Shown here piece after piece: positions 1 through 15,000 of a stretch of DNA of 64,000 bases. Each line of letters opens with the position of its first letter. Position 1 is the stretch's first letter. Source of the DNA: JABDMH01 sp965223165. GTDB taxonomy: Bacteria > Bacteroidota > Bacteroidia > Chitinophagales > Saprospiraceae. Made by a program: the position numbers and the translations under genes. The stretch spans positions 372,001 to 436,000 of the forward strand of contig CBDCVQ010000020.1 in the NCBI GenBank assembly GCA_965223165.1, read 5' to 3'. The notes beneath the pieces were generated by a model. It searched no databases and was not told the origin of the DNA. It was given only the letters and a program-made list of their open reading frames with translations.

Positions 1-2
1 TC

Positions 3-3000
3 ACGGCTCCCTCTGCTATCTGCGTCGATCAAGGGGTAACCTTCTCCGCCGATAATGAGGGATCGGGTGCTGTCTATGTCTGGGACTTTGGGAATGGAGC
101 ATCCCCGGCCAGTCATAGCGGAACCAATGCTGCAGGCTACAACCCTCCCAATGTCACCTATTCCACGTGCGGCGATAAGACCATCACGCTTTCTGTGACG
201 CTCAACGGTTGTACGGATACCGATATGGTGACCGTGCCAGGCGACACTCAGCAGCCCGTCCTGACCTGTCCGGCCAATCTCACAGTCAATTGTGATGACT
301 CCCTTGATCCTTCCAATACGGGTACGGCCACGGTGTCGGACAACTGTGGGGCTTTTGTCTCCTACTCCGACAATATTGTGACCGGGCCTTGTACCGGCAC
401 TTACACGATCGAACGAACCTGGACGGCCCGGGACTCCTGTACTACGCCGGTCACCTGCATGCAAATCATCACCGTACAAGACACGGTGCCCCCTACCATT
501 TCCTGCAACGTCGTCAATCTCGTATTGGAATGTGACCAAGACTACGCGGTCGAAATACAGAGTTGGCTGACGGCCATGCTGAGCATCCTGGTGGGTACAT
601 CGTCCGACAATTGTGGTCCCATGACCTATACCCATGATTGGACCGGTGCCCTACCTAGCTTAGACTGCTCGGGCAACACCGGACTCACTGTCACTTTCAC
701 TGTGGCCGACGACTGTGGCAACTCGAGCACGTGTACCGCTCAAATCATCATCGATGACGAAATTCCTCCGGTGTTGAACTGCAGCGTGGACCCCTTGCTT
801 TTGCAATGTGATCAGGACTACACGGCGGAGATCCAGGCCTGGATCAGCACCACCGAAGCCGACATTCTGACCAACGCCGTGGACGACTGCGGTCAAACCC
901 TCAGTGTCACCAATAACTGGAACGGTACAGATGTACCCGTGCTAGACTGTAGCGGCAACACCGGCATCAGCATCACCTTTACGGTGGCCGACGCATGCAA
1001 TAATACCACCAGTTGCACCGGCAATGTCATCATCATCGATACCATTGCTCCGGTCGTCACCTGCAACGTCACCGATCTACAACTCCAATGCGATCAGGAC
1101 TATGCCGCTGAGATAAACACTTGGCTGGGCAACATGGTCACCCTACTGGAAGGTAACTCCAGTGATGGTTGCGGGCCGGACCCGGTCGTAAGTCACGATT
1201 GGACGGGCGGCTTGCCCACCCTTGACTGCTCGGGATCGACCGGCCTGACGGTGACCTTTTCCGTCACGGATCAGTGCAATAATGTCACCACTTGCACTGC
1301 TGACATCATTATCATCGACGACCTACCGCCCATTGTCAACTGCACCGTCACCGACCTTGTCCTGGAATGTGACCTCGACTACACTAGCGAAATCAACAAT
1401 TGGCTGGCCAGCATGCAGGCAACTATTCTGGCAGGCTCGAGCGATGACTGCGGGGCCACACTGACGGTGGATAATGATTGGGTGGATTCGATCCCACCCT
1501 TCAGTTGCAATCTTACCCAAGGCCTAACCGTGACCTTTACGGTGACGGATGTGTGCGGAAATACGACCAACTGCACGGGTACCATCTACGTCGACGATAC
1601 GCAGCCGCCCGTACCCTCCTGCCCAGCGGACTTGCAGATTGGGCCATGCGCTAGCCAAGCGGATATTGATGCCCAGTTTGCCAATTGGCTAGGTCTCTTC
1701 ACCCATAGCGAGGTGTGCACCAACGTCACAGAGACCGGATTGACAGGATTGACACCGCCTGACTCCTGTGGTGGCTCGATCACCGTCATCTATACGGTCA
1801 CTGATGAATGCAACAATTCCGCGACCTGCAATGCGACTTTTATCGTCTTGGCCCCTATCCCGGTATCCGCCTCCTGTCCCGCTAATCTCACCGTGCCCCT
1901 CTGCAGTACTACGGGTGAGATTGCTGCTGCATGGTCCAATTGGGTAGGACAGTTCACCTATTCCAATGGCTGTGATGTCACCACGACTGATCTGAGCATA
2001 TACAGCCCGCCGGACAGTTGTGGTGGTACCGAGGTGATCACCTACGTGGTCACCGATGCTTGTGGAGAGCAAGACAGCTGCACCGCCTCCTTCACGGTAC
2101 CTTCGCCCGATCCGGTGGTGATTGTGTGCCCCTCCAACCTCGTCATGCCCCTGTGCGCCAGCCAAGCCAGCATCGATTTTGCCTGGAGCAACTGGATTGC
2201 CGGTATGGGATATTTGGACGGATGTAACGTGACGACGACTGATTTGACCGCCTTCAGCCCGCCCGACAGCTGTGGTGGTGTGGAGACGATCACCTTTGTG
2301 GCGGTGGATGCCTGTGGCAGTGCCGATAGCTGCACTGTAACGTTTACGGTGCCAGTGCCTCCCGTGGTAGATATCCAGTGTCCTGGCTCCCTGACCGCCA
2401 TATGCAGCGTCACCGAGCACCCTCCCTATGCCGACTGGAATGCTTTTATCGCTGCTGGAGGCACGGCTTTTGGCAACTGTGCCATCGTCCCTTCTTCTTT
2501 CGCACTGATCAGGGAGGTAAGCGACGGCAATTCCTGCCCGGAGGTCATCACCCGCACATACTACCTAGAGGATCATTGCGGCAATGCGGATTCTTGTACC
2601 CAGATCATCACCATCGACGACAATGTGGCTCCCACCATACTTTGCCCTCCTGCCGTTGTCACCGAATGTTCCATCCAAGAGATCGATACCCTCACCTGGT
2701 CAGCTTTCTTGGCTGCTGGTGGCCTTGCCTCAGACAACTGCGGCATCGACACGACCACCTTCGTCCTCGTCAGTCAAGTGAGCAATGGCAACACCTGCCC
2801 CGAGATCGTCACGCGCACATACGAGGTGGCTGACTCTTGCGGAAATACCGTCAGTTGCACACAGCAAATCACTGTGCATGATGTGACACCCCCATCCTTG
2901 ATCTGTCCTGCACCATTGGCGGCCGTATGTTTTATTTCTGAAATCTTGCCCTATAACGATCTTGCAGCCTTCATCTCAGCAGGGGGTGACACCGCTGACA

Positions 3001-6000
3001 ACTGCGGGATAGATGTGAATAGTTTCGTCTTGCTGACCGAAATCAGTGATGGCAACACGTGCCCGGAGACGATTACCCGTACCTATCAGATCGCAGATCT
3101 ATGTGGGAATGTGACCACTTGTCAACAGCAAGTGATCGTCCATGACACGTTCCCGCCGACCATCAATTGCCCGGCCAACTTGGAAGCCGTCTGCGATATA
3201 GCAGAGCAACCGCCATATGCCGACTTAATCGACTTTGCGGCTGCAGGCGGATCCGTGGCAGACAACTGCCAGATCGATCCAGCCAGCTTTACCCTCCTCT
3301 CCGAAACCAGCGATGGCAATACCTGCCCCGAAACCATCACCCGTGTCTATCAGATCGCTGACTTGTGCGGAAACACTGATACTTGCTCGCAGATCATCGT
3401 CATCAATGACACCATCCCGCCTTCCCTGGCATGCCCTCCTACCCTTAACGCCATCTGCGATATCTCCGAACAGCCTCCCTATGCATCGCTGGCTGCCTTT
3501 ACCGCGGCCGGTGGTACCGCCAGCGACAATTGCCAGATCGATCCCGCCAGCTTCGCCCTTCTGCGCGAGACCAGCGATAGCCTCAGCTGCCCCGAAACCG
3601 TCACCCGCGTCTACTTGGTGGCCGACCTGTGCGGCAACGTGGACTCTTGTACGCAGACCATCATTGTGGATGATAATATCCCTCCCACCATGACCTGTCC
3701 ACCCACCATCAACACCGACTGCGCGATCGGACAGGTAGACACGCTCTCATGGAGCTCCTTCCTCGCTAGTGGCGGCTCGGCCACCGACAACTGCACCATC
3801 GACACCGCCTCCTTCGCACTCATCTCGCAGACCAGCGACGGTAATACCTGCCCCGAAACCATCACCCGCATCTATCAAGTCGCCGACCTGTGCGGCAACA
3901 TCACCACCTGTACCCAACTCATCGTCGCCAATGATCTCACGCCTCCCTCTATCACTTGTCCGCCTCCACTCGTCGCCTTCTGCGATATCGCCGAGATCCC
4001 TCCCTACGCCAATCTCGACACGTTTGTCAATGCCGGAGGAGACACCCTCGACAACTGCGCTATAGACCCCACCAGCTTCCTGCTGCTCTCGCAAATCTCT
4101 GATGGCAATACTTGTCCCGAAACTGTCACCCGTACTTACCAAATAGCTGACCTCTGTGGCAACCTTGCGACCTGTACACAGACCATCACCGTCCATGACA
4201 CCACCCCGCCGCTTTTAAGCTGTCCCACTGACTTGGTCGCCGTTTGTGACATCTCCGAGCAGCCCCCTTACCCCGATCTCACCACCTTTAACGCCGCTGG
4301 TGGCTCCGCTTCCGACAACTGCCAGATCGATCCAGCCAGCTTTACCCTCCTCTCCGAAACCAGCGATGGCAATACCTGCCCCGAAACCATCACCCGTGTC
4401 TATCAGATCGCTGATTTGTGCGGAAACACTGATACTTGCTCGCAGATCATCCTCATCAATGACACCATCCCGCCTTCCCTGGCATGCCCTCCCACGCTCA
4501 GCGCCGTCTGTGATATCTCCGAACAGCCTCCCTATGCATCGCTGGCCGCCTTTACCGCAGCCGGTGGTACCGCCAGCGACAATTGCCAGATCGATCCCGC
4601 CAGCTTTGCCCTGCTGCGCGAGACCACCGATAGCCTCAGCTGCCCCGAAACCGTCACCCGCGTATACCTGGTGGCCGACCTGTGCGGCAACGTGGACTCT
4701 TGTACGCAGACCATCATCGTGGATGATAACATCCCGCCCACTATGACCTGTCCACCCACCATCAACACCGACTGCGCGATCGGACAGGTGGACACGCTCT
4801 CTTGGAGCTCCTTCCTCGCTAGTGGCGGCTCGGCCACCGACAACTGCGCCATCGACACCGCCTCCTTCGCACTCATCTCTCAGACTGGCGACGGCAATAC
4901 TTGTCCCGAAACCATCACCCGCATTTATCAAGTCGCTGACCTCTGCGGCAACATCACCACCTGTACCCAACTCATCGTCGCCAATGATCTCACGCCTCCC
5001 TCTATCACTTGTCCGCCTTCACTCGTCGCCTTCTGCGATATCGCTGAGATCCCCCCCTACGCCAATCTTGACACGTTTATCAATGCCGGAGGAGACACCC
5101 TCGACAACTGCGCTATAGACCCCACCAGCTTCCTGTTGCTCTCGCAAATCTCTGATGGCAATACTTGTCCCGAAACTGTCACGCGTACTTACCAAATAGC
5201 TGACCTCTGTGGCAACCTTGCGACCTGTACACAGACCATCACCGTCCATGACACCACCCCGCCCCTCTTGAGCTGTCCCGCCGACTTGGTCGCCGTTTGT
5301 GACATCTCAGAGCAACCCCCCTACCCCGATCTCACCACCTTTAACGCCGCTGGTGGCTCCGCTTCCGACAACTGCCAGATCGATCCCGCCAGCTTTACCC
5401 TCCTCTCCGAAACCAGCGACGGCAATACCTGTCCCGAAACCGTCACGCGTGTCTATCAAATCGCTGACTTGTGTGGAAATACCGATACTTGCTCGCAGAT
5501 CATCGTCATCAATGACACCATCCCGCCTTCCATGTCGTGCCCTCCCACGCTCAGCGCCGTCTGTGATATCTCCGAACAGCCTCCCTATGCATCCCTGGCC
5601 GCCTTTACCGCGGCCGGTGGTACCGCCAGCGACAATTGCCAGATCGATCCCGCCAGCTTTGCCCTGCTGCGCGAGACCACCGATAGCCTCCGCTGCCCCG
5701 AAACCGTCACCCGCGTATACCTGGTGGCCGACCTGTGTGGCAACGTGGACTCTTGTACGCAGACCATTATCGTAGATGATAATATCCCGCCAACTATGAC
5801 CTGTCCACCCACCATCAACACCGACTGCGCGATTGGACAGGTGGACACGCTCTCATGGAGCTCCTTCCTCGCTAGTGGCGGCTCGGCCACCGACAACTGC
5901 GCCATCGACACCGCCTCCTTCGCACTCATCTCGCAGACCAGCGACGGCAATACCTGTCCCGAAACCATCACCCGCATCTATCAAGTCGCCGACCTGTGCG

Positions 6001-9000
6001 GCAACATCACCACCTGTACCCAACTCATAGTCGCCAATGATCTCACGCCTCCCTCTATCACTTGTCCGCCTCCACTCGTCGCCTTCTGCGATATCGCTGA
6101 GATCCCCCCCTACGCCAATCTTGACACCTTTATCAATGCCGGAGGAGACACCCTCGACAACTGCGCTATAGACCCCACCAGCTTCCTGTTGCTCTCGCAA
6201 ATCTCCGACGGTAATACTTGTCCCGAAACTGTCACGCGTACTTACCAAATAGCTGACCTCTGTGGCAACCTTGCGACCTGTTCACAGACCATCTCCGTCC
6301 ATGACACCACACCGCCCCTCTTGAGCTGTCCTGCTGACTTGGTTGCCGTTTGTGACATCTCAGAGCAACCCCCCTACCCCGATCTCACCAGCTTTAACGC
6401 CGCTGGTGGCTCCGCTTCCGACAACTGCCAGATCGATCCAACCAGCTTTACCCTCCTCTCCGAAACCAGCGATGGCAATACCTGTCCCGAAACCGTCACC
6501 CGTGTCTATCAGATCGCCGATTTGTGTGGAAATACCGATACCTGCTCGCAAGTTATCATCGTGCACGATACGATAGCTCCTACAGTTGCCTGCCCATCGC
6601 CCGTGGAGCTGCCGTCTTGCTCAACACCCACGGACATCGCCAATGCCTGGAATAACTGGATTGTGCAGTTCTCCTTCTCGGACAATTGTCCCGGGGCAAC
6701 CGATGCTTTCGCAGCCAGCTATCTACCCCCTACCCAATGCGGGGACACGATAGAGGTCATCTATATTGCATCAGATCTTTGCAATAACACCGATACCTGC
6801 AGCTCGACATTCGCAGTCTTGTCCCCTCCTCTCCTCTCCGTCTCCTGCCCCGCTGACCTCACGCTACCTGCCTGCTCCTCGCAAGCCGACATCCAAAATG
6901 CCTGGGACAACTGGATCAGCCAGTTCTCCTTCTCCGGAGGGTGCAACACCGATACCACCGACCTGACCCTGCTCTTGCCACCTGACACCTGCGGAGGGTC
7001 AACGATCGTTATTTTCAGCGCCAGTGATGACTGTGGGCAAGTCGACGACTGCACGGCTACGTTCTCCGTAGATCCGCCACCAACACTCACCGTCTCCTGT
7101 CCCGGAGACCTCACCCTACCCGCTTGCTCTTCGCAACAGGACATCCAAAACGCATGGGATAACTGGATCAGCCAGTTCTCTTTCTCGGGAGGGTGTGACG
7201 TCGATACTACTGATCTCACCACCTTCTCGCCGCCAGACTCCTGCGGAGGGGCTACCACTGTCACCTTCAATGCCACTGACCCCTGCGGAGGGGCAGACAA
7301 CTGTTCCGCCACCTTTACCGTGGATCCGCCGCCAACGCTCACCGTCTCCTGTCCGGGGGACCTCAATATGCCTGTATGCGCTTCCCAAGCAGACATCCAA
7401 ACTGCCTGGAACAACTGGATCAGCCAGTTCTCTTTCTCCGGAGGATGTGATGTCGATACCACTGACCTCACCACCTTCTTGCCACCGGACTCCTGCGGGG
7501 GGGCCGTCACCATCAACTTCCTCGCCACCGATCCCTGCGGGCAGTCTGACAACTGTGCGGCCACCTTTACGGTGCCAACACCTCCTACACTCACCGTCTC
7601 TTGCCCCGCCAACCTCACCACCCCCGTTTGTGCTTCTCAAGCAGATATTCAAACGGCCTGGGACAACTGGATCAGCCAGTTCTCTTTCTCTGGAGGATGT
7701 GACGTCGATACCACCGACCTGACCACCTTCGCGCCGCCTGACTCCTGCGGAGGGGCCGTCACCATCAACTTTGTGGCCACCGATCCGTGCGGACAATCGG
7801 ACAACTGCTCCGCCACCTTTACCGTCCCAGCTCCACCCACTCTGTCTGTCTCCTGCCCCACTGACTTCACCACCCCAGTTTGTGCTTCCCAAGCAGACAT
7901 CCAAAACGCCTGGGACAACTGGATTAGCCAGTTCTCCTTCTCCGGGGGTTGTGACGTCGATACCACCGACATATCTACCCTGACACCACCCGACTCCTGT
8001 GGGGGGTCGACTACCGTCAACTTCGCGGCCAATGACGCTTGCGGCCAATCAGTTAACTGCTCCGCCACCTTTACCGTCCCAACGCCACCAACCCTGACCG
8101 TCTCTTGCCCGGCAGATCTCAACCTGTCCAGTTGCCTGACCCAAGCAACCATCCAGGCCAACTTCGATGCGTGGATCAGCCAGTTCTCCTTCTCCGGGGG
8201 TTGTGATGTCGATACCACCGACCTGACTACCGTAACACCGCCTGACTCTTGTGGCGGGTCCATCACCGTCACCTTCAACGCCACTGACCCCTGCGGACAG
8301 TCCGCATCCTGCTCCGCTACCTTCTCGGTAGACCCCACACCCCCGCTAACCGTCTCCTGCCCACCGGATACCACCATCAGTCCATGTCTGACCCAAGCAG
8401 AGGTCGACAATGCTTTTGTCCTCTGGCTCGCGCAGTTCTCCTTCTCCGGTGGTTGCCTCGCTACGGGCACCGACCTCACCACATTGTCGGCACCCGACGC
8501 CTGTGGAGGAGCAGTCACCGTCAACTTTGATGCTTCCGACCCTTGTGGACAAAATGCTTCGTGCTCCGCTACCTTTACCGTACCCAATGCGCCTGTGCTC
8601 TCCGTCTCATGCCCCGCTGACCTCACGCTACCCGCCTGCTCCTCCCAGCAAGACATCCAGAACGCCTGGGACAACTGGATCAGCCAATTCTCTTTCTCCG
8701 GAGGCTGCAACACCGATACCACCGACCTCACCCTGCTCTCGCCTCCTGACTCCTGTGGGGGAGCAACCATCGTCAACTTCAGTGCCACTGATGATTGCGG
8801 GCAAGCCGATAACTGTACCGCCACCTTCACCGTGGATCCGCCGCCAACACTCACCGTCTCTTGCCCTGCCAACCTCACCCTGCCTGCTTGCTCTTCCCAA
8901 GCAGACATCCAAAACGCATGGGACAGCTGGATCAGCCAGTTCTCTTTCGCCGGCGGATGTGATGTCGATACCACCGATTTGACCACCTTCTCGCCGCCTG

Positions 9001-12000
9001 ACTCCTGCGGAGGAGCTACCACCGTCACCTTCAATGCCACGGACCCTTGCGGTGGGGCAGACAATTGCTCCGCCACATTTACCGTCGATCCGCCCCCAAC
9101 ACTCACCGTCTCCTGCCCCGCTGATGTAAATATGCCCCCATGTGCCTCCCAAGCAGACATCCAAACTGCCTGGGACAACTGGATCAGCCAGTTCTCTTTC
9201 TCCGGAGGATGTGATGTCGATACCACTGACCTCACCACCTTCTTGCCTCCGGACTCCTGCGGGGGGGCCGTCACCATCAACTTCCTCGCCACCGATCCCT
9301 GCGGGCAATCAGACAACTGCGCGGCCACCTTCACGGTGCCATCTCCGCCTACCCTTACTGTTTCTTGCCCCGCCAACCTCACCACCCCGGTCTGCGCTTC
9401 CCAAGCAGACATCCAAAACGCCTGGGACAACTGGATTAGCCAGTTCTCTTTCTCCGGAGGATGTGATGTGGACACCACCGATCTGACCACCTTCTCGCCA
9501 CCGGACTCCTGCGGAGGAGACGTCACCATTAACTTTACGGCCACCGATCCCTGCGGACAATCGGACAACTGCTCCGCCACCTTTACCGTCCCAGCTCCAC
9601 CCACTCTGACCGTCTCCTGCCCCGCCAACTTCACTACCCCCGTCTGTGCTTCCCAGGCAGACATCCAAACCGCTTGGGACAACTGGATCAGCCAGTTCTC
9701 CTTCTCCGGAGGGTGTGACGTCTACACCACTGACATATCTACCCTCACACCACCGGACTCCTGCGGTGGGTCGACTACCGTCAACTTCGCAGCCAATGAC
9801 GCCTGCGGGGAATCAGATAACTGCCCCGCCACCTTTACCGTCCCAACACCACCAACCCTGACGGTCTCTTGTCCCGCCGACCTCAATCTGTCCAGCTGCC
9901 TGACCCAAGCCACTATCCAGGCGAACTTTGACAGCTGGATCAGCCAGTTCTCCTTCTCCGGGGGGTGTGATGTCGATACCACCGACCTATCGACGCTCAT
10001 CCCTCCTGACTCCTGTGGCGGGTCCATCACCGTGACCTTTAACGCCTCTGACCCCTGCGGGCAGTCCACATCCTGCTCCGCTACCTTCTCGGTAGATCCC
10101 ACGCCCCCGCTAACCGTCTCCTGTCCACCGGATACCACCATCAGTCCATGCCTCACCCAAGCGGAGGTCGACAACGCTTTTGTGCTCTGGCTCGCACAGT
10201 TCTCCTTCTCCGGAGGATGCCTAGCCACAGGCACTGACCTCACTACCTTGTCGGCTCCAGATGCCTGCGGAGGCAGCACCACCATCAACTTCGATGCTTC
10301 CGACCCCTGCGGACAAAATGCTTCTTGCTCCGCTACCTTCACCGTACCCAATGCACCGGTGCTCTCTGTGTCTTGCCCCAGTGACCTGACACTGCCTGCT
10401 TGCTCTTCTCAAGCAGACATCCAGAACGCCTGGGACAACTGGATCAGCCAGTTCTCTTTCTCCGGGGGGTGCAACGCCGATACCACCGACCTCACCCTGC
10501 TCTCGCCACCAGACTCCTGCGGGGGAGCTACCACCGTCAACTTCAGCGCTACCGACGACTGCGGGCAAGCAGATAACTGCTCCGCCACTTTCACTGTGGA
10601 TCCGCCGCCAACACTCACCGTCTCCTGTCCCGGAGACCTCATATTGCCGGCTTGCTCTTCGCAACAAGACATCCAAAACGCATGGGATAACTGGATCAGC
10701 CAGTTCTCTTTCTCCGGAGGTTGTGATGTCGACACCACCGACCTGACCACCTTCGCGCCGCCTGACTCCTGCGGAGGAGCTACCACCGTCACCTTCAATG
10801 CCACGGACCCCTGCGCAGGGTCAGACAACTGCTCCGCCACTTTCACTGTCGATCCGCCACCAACGCTCACCGTCTCCTGTCCAGGGGACCTCAATATGCC
10901 TGTATGCGCTTCCCAAGCAGACATTCAATCGGCATGGGACAACTGGATCAGCCAGTTCTCTTTCTCCGGAGGATGTGATGTCGATACCACTGATCTGACC
11001 ACCTTCGCGCCGCCTGACTCCTGCGGGGGAGCCGTCACCATCAACTTCCTCGCCACCGATCCTTGCGGACAGTCCGACAACTGTGCGGCCACCTTTACCG
11101 TCCCAACACCCCCAACCCTCACCGTCTCTTGCCCTGCCAACCTCACCACCCCGGTCTGCGCTTCCCAAGCAGACATCCAAAACGCATGGGACAACTGGAT
11201 TAGCCAATTCTCTTTCTCCGGAGGGTGTGATGTGGATACCACCGATCTGACCACCTTCTCGCCACCGGACTCCTGCGGAGGAGACGTCACCATTAACTTT
11301 ACGGCCACCGATCCCTGCGGTCAGTCAGACAACTGTTCCGCCACCTTTACGGTCCCAACACCACCAACCCTGTCCGTCTCTTGCCCTGCCAACCTCACCA
11401 CCCCGGTCTGCGCTTCCCAAGCAGACATCCAAACTGCCTGGGACAACTGGATCAGCCAGTTCTCCTTCTCCGGGGGGTGTGATGTCGATACCACCGACAT
11501 ATCTACCCTCACACCACCGGACTCTTGTGGTGGGTCGACTACCGTCAACTTCGCAGCCAATGACGCCTGCGGGGAATCAGATAACTGCTCCGCCACCTTT
11601 ACCGTCCCAACACCACCAACCCTGACGGTCTCTTGTCCCGCCGACCTCAATCTGTCCAGCTGCCTGACCCAAGCCACTATCCAGGCAAACTTCGATGCGT
11701 GGATCAGCCAGTTCTCCTTCTCCGGAGGATGTGATGTCGATACCACCGACCTATCTACCCTCATACCGCCTGACTCCTGTGGCGGGTCCATCACCGTCAC
11801 CTTCAACGCCTCCGACCCCTGTGGAGAGTCCGCATCATGCTCCGCTACCTTCTCGGTAGATCCTACACCACCCCTGACGGTCTCTTGTCCACCGGACACC
11901 ACCATCAGCCCTTGCCTCACCCAAGCGGAGGTCGACAACGCTTTTGTGCTCTGGCTCGCACAGTTCTCCTTCTCCGGAGGTTGCCTCGCTACGGGCACCG

Positions 12001-15000
12001 ACCTCACCACCTTGTCGGCACCCGACGCCTGCGGGGGAGCAGTCACCGTCAACTTCGATGCTTCCGATCCCTGTGGACAAAACGCTTCGTGCTCCGCCAC
12101 CTTTACCGTACCCAATGCGCCCGTGCTCTCCGTCTCCTGCCCCGCTGACCTCACGCTACCTGCCTGCTCCTCGCAAGCCGACATCCAAAATGCCTGGGAC
12201 AACTGGATCAGCCAGTTCTCCTTCTCCGGAGGGTGCAACACCGATACCACCGACCTGACCCTGCTCTTGCCACCTGACACCTGCGGAGGGTCAACGATCG
12301 TTACTTTCAGCGCCAGTGACGACTGTGGGCAAGTCGACGACTGCACGGCTACGTTCTCCGTAGATCCGCCTCAAACATTGATCGTCGTCTGTCCACCGGA
12401 TACCACGCTACCGGCCTGCTCTTCGCAAGCCGACATTCAAAACGCCTGGGATAACTGGATCGGCCAGTTCTCTTTCTCGGGAGGGTGTGACGTCGAGACT
12501 ACTGATCTCACCACCTTCTCGCCGCCAGACTCCTGCGGAGGGGCTACCACTGTCACCTTCAATGCCACTGACCCCTGCGGAGGGGCAGACAACTGCTCGG
12601 CTACCTTCACCGTCGATCCGCCCCCAACGCTCACCGTCTCCTGTCCGGGAGACCTCAATATGCCGGCGTGCGCTTCCCAAGCAGACATCCAAACTGCCTG
12701 GGACAACTGGATCAGCCAGTTCTCCTTTACAGGGGGATGTGATGTCGATACCACCGACCTGACCACCTTCTTGCCGCCGGACTCCTGCGGGGGGGCCGTC
12801 ACCATCAACTTCCTCGCCACCGATCCCTGCGGGCAATCCGCCAACTGTGCGGCTACCTTTACCGTGCCATCACCGCCTACATTGACTGTTTCTTGCCCCG
12901 CCAACCTCACCACTCCGGTCTGCGCTTCCCAAGCAGACATCCAAACCGCATGGGACAACTGGATCAGCCAGTTCTCTTTCTCCGGGGGATGTGACGTGGA
13001 CACCACCGACCTCACCACCTTCTCACCGCCGGATTCCTGCGGAGGAGACGTCACCATTAACTTTACGGCAACTGATCCCTGCGGGCAGTCTGACAATTGC
13101 TCTGCTACCTTTACCGTCCCGACACCACCAACCCTGACGGTCTCTTGCCCCGCCGACTTCACCACACCGGTCTGCGCTTCCCAGGCAGACATCCAGAACG
13201 CTTGGGACAACTGGATCAGCCAGTTCTCTTTCTCCGGAGGCTGCAACACCGATACCACCGACCTCACCCTGCTCTCCCCTCCTGACTCCTGTGGGGGCGC
13301 AACCACGGTCAACTTCGCCGCCAATGATCCCTGTGGAGGGACTGGCAATTGCTCTGCCACCTTTACCGTCCCAACACCTCCATCGCTGTCCGTCTCTTGC
13401 CCAGCCGACCTCAACCTGTCTAGCTGCCTGACCCAAGCAACCATCCAGGCCAACTTCGATGCGTGGATCAGCCAGTTCTCCTTCACAGGAGGATGTGATG
13501 TCGATACCACCGACCTGACGACCGTGACACCACCTGACTCTTGTGGCGGGTCCATCACCGTCACCTTCAACGCCTCTGACCCCTGCGGACAGTCCGCATC
13601 CTGCTCCGCTACCTTCTCGGTGGATCCCACACCGCCCCTGACGGTCTTCTGTCCACCGGATACCACCGTCAGTCCATGTCTCACCCAAGCGGAGGTCAAC
13701 AACGCTTTTGTGCTCTGGCTCGCCCAGTTCTCCTTCTCGGGAGGATGCCTAGCCACCGGCACAGACCTCACTACCTTGTCGGCTCCCGATGCTTGCGGTG
13801 GCAGCACGACCATCAATTTCGATGCTTCCGACCCCTGCGGACAAAACGCTTCTTGCTCCGCTACCTTTACCGTACCCAATGCACCCGTACTCTCTGTGTC
13901 TTGCCCCGGTGACCTCATTCTGCCTGCCTGCTCTTCCCAGCAGGACATCCAAACTGCTTGGGACAACTGGATCAGCCAGTTCTCCTTCTCCGGAGGGTGC
14001 AATGCCGATACCACCGACCTCACCCTGCTCTCGCCACCTGACTCCTGTGGGGGAGCAACCACCGTCAACTTCAGTGCCACCGACGACTGCGGACAAGCAG
14101 ACAACTGCTCAGCTACTTTCACGGTGGATCCGCCGCCAACACTCACCGTCTCCTGTCCCGGAGACCTCATATTGCCGGCTTGCTCTTCGCAACAAGACAT
14201 CCAAAACGCCTGGGATAACTGGATCAGCCAGTTCTCTTTCTCGGGAGGGTGTGACGTCGATACTACTGATCTCACCACCTTCTCGCCGCCAGACTCCTGC
14301 GGAGGGGCCACCACTGTCACCTTCAATGCCACTGACCCCTGCGGAGGGGCAGACAACTGCTCGGCTACATTCACCGTCGATCCGCCCCCAACGCTCACCG
14401 TCTCCTGTCCGGGAGACCTCAATATGCCGGCGTGCGCTTCCCAAGCAGATATCCAATCGGCCTGGGACAACTGGATCAGCCAATTCTCTTTCACAGGGGG
14501 ATGTGACGTCGATACCACTGACCTGACCAGCTTCTTGCCGCCGGACTCCTGCGGGGGAGCCGTCACCATCAACTTCCTCGCCACCGATCCTTGCGGGCAA
14601 TCCGACAACTGTGCGGCCACCTTTACGGTGCCATCACCGCCTACCCTCACTGTTTCTTGCCCCGCAAACCTCACCACCCCGGTCTGCGCTTCCCAAGCAG
14701 ACATCCAAACCGCATGGGACAATTGGATTAGCCAGTTCTCTTTCTCGGGGGGATGTGACGTGGATACCACCGACCTCACCACATTCGCACCACCGGATTC
14801 CTGCGGAGGAGACGTCACCATCAACTTCACAGCCACTGATCCCTGCGGTCAGTCAGATAATTGCTCCGCCACCTTTACGGTCCCAACACCACCAACCCTG
14901 ACGGTCTCTTGCCCTGGAGACCTCATATTGCCGGCTTGCTCTTCCCAGCAAGACATCCAAACCGCTTGGGACAACTGGATCAGCCAGTTCTCTTTCTCCG

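Noticed and set aside
195..197. ATG at 195 as the start of the giant protein
   Set aside because: The frame is open upstream to the window edge and encodes the first part of a PKD-like domain, so the ATG is internal.
7649..14836. Long minus-strand open frames (up to 799 codons) inside the repeat arrays
   Set aside because: They repeat with the 252-nt period of the plus-strand gene and arise from its biased codons. They have no independent domains, signal peptides or start contexts.
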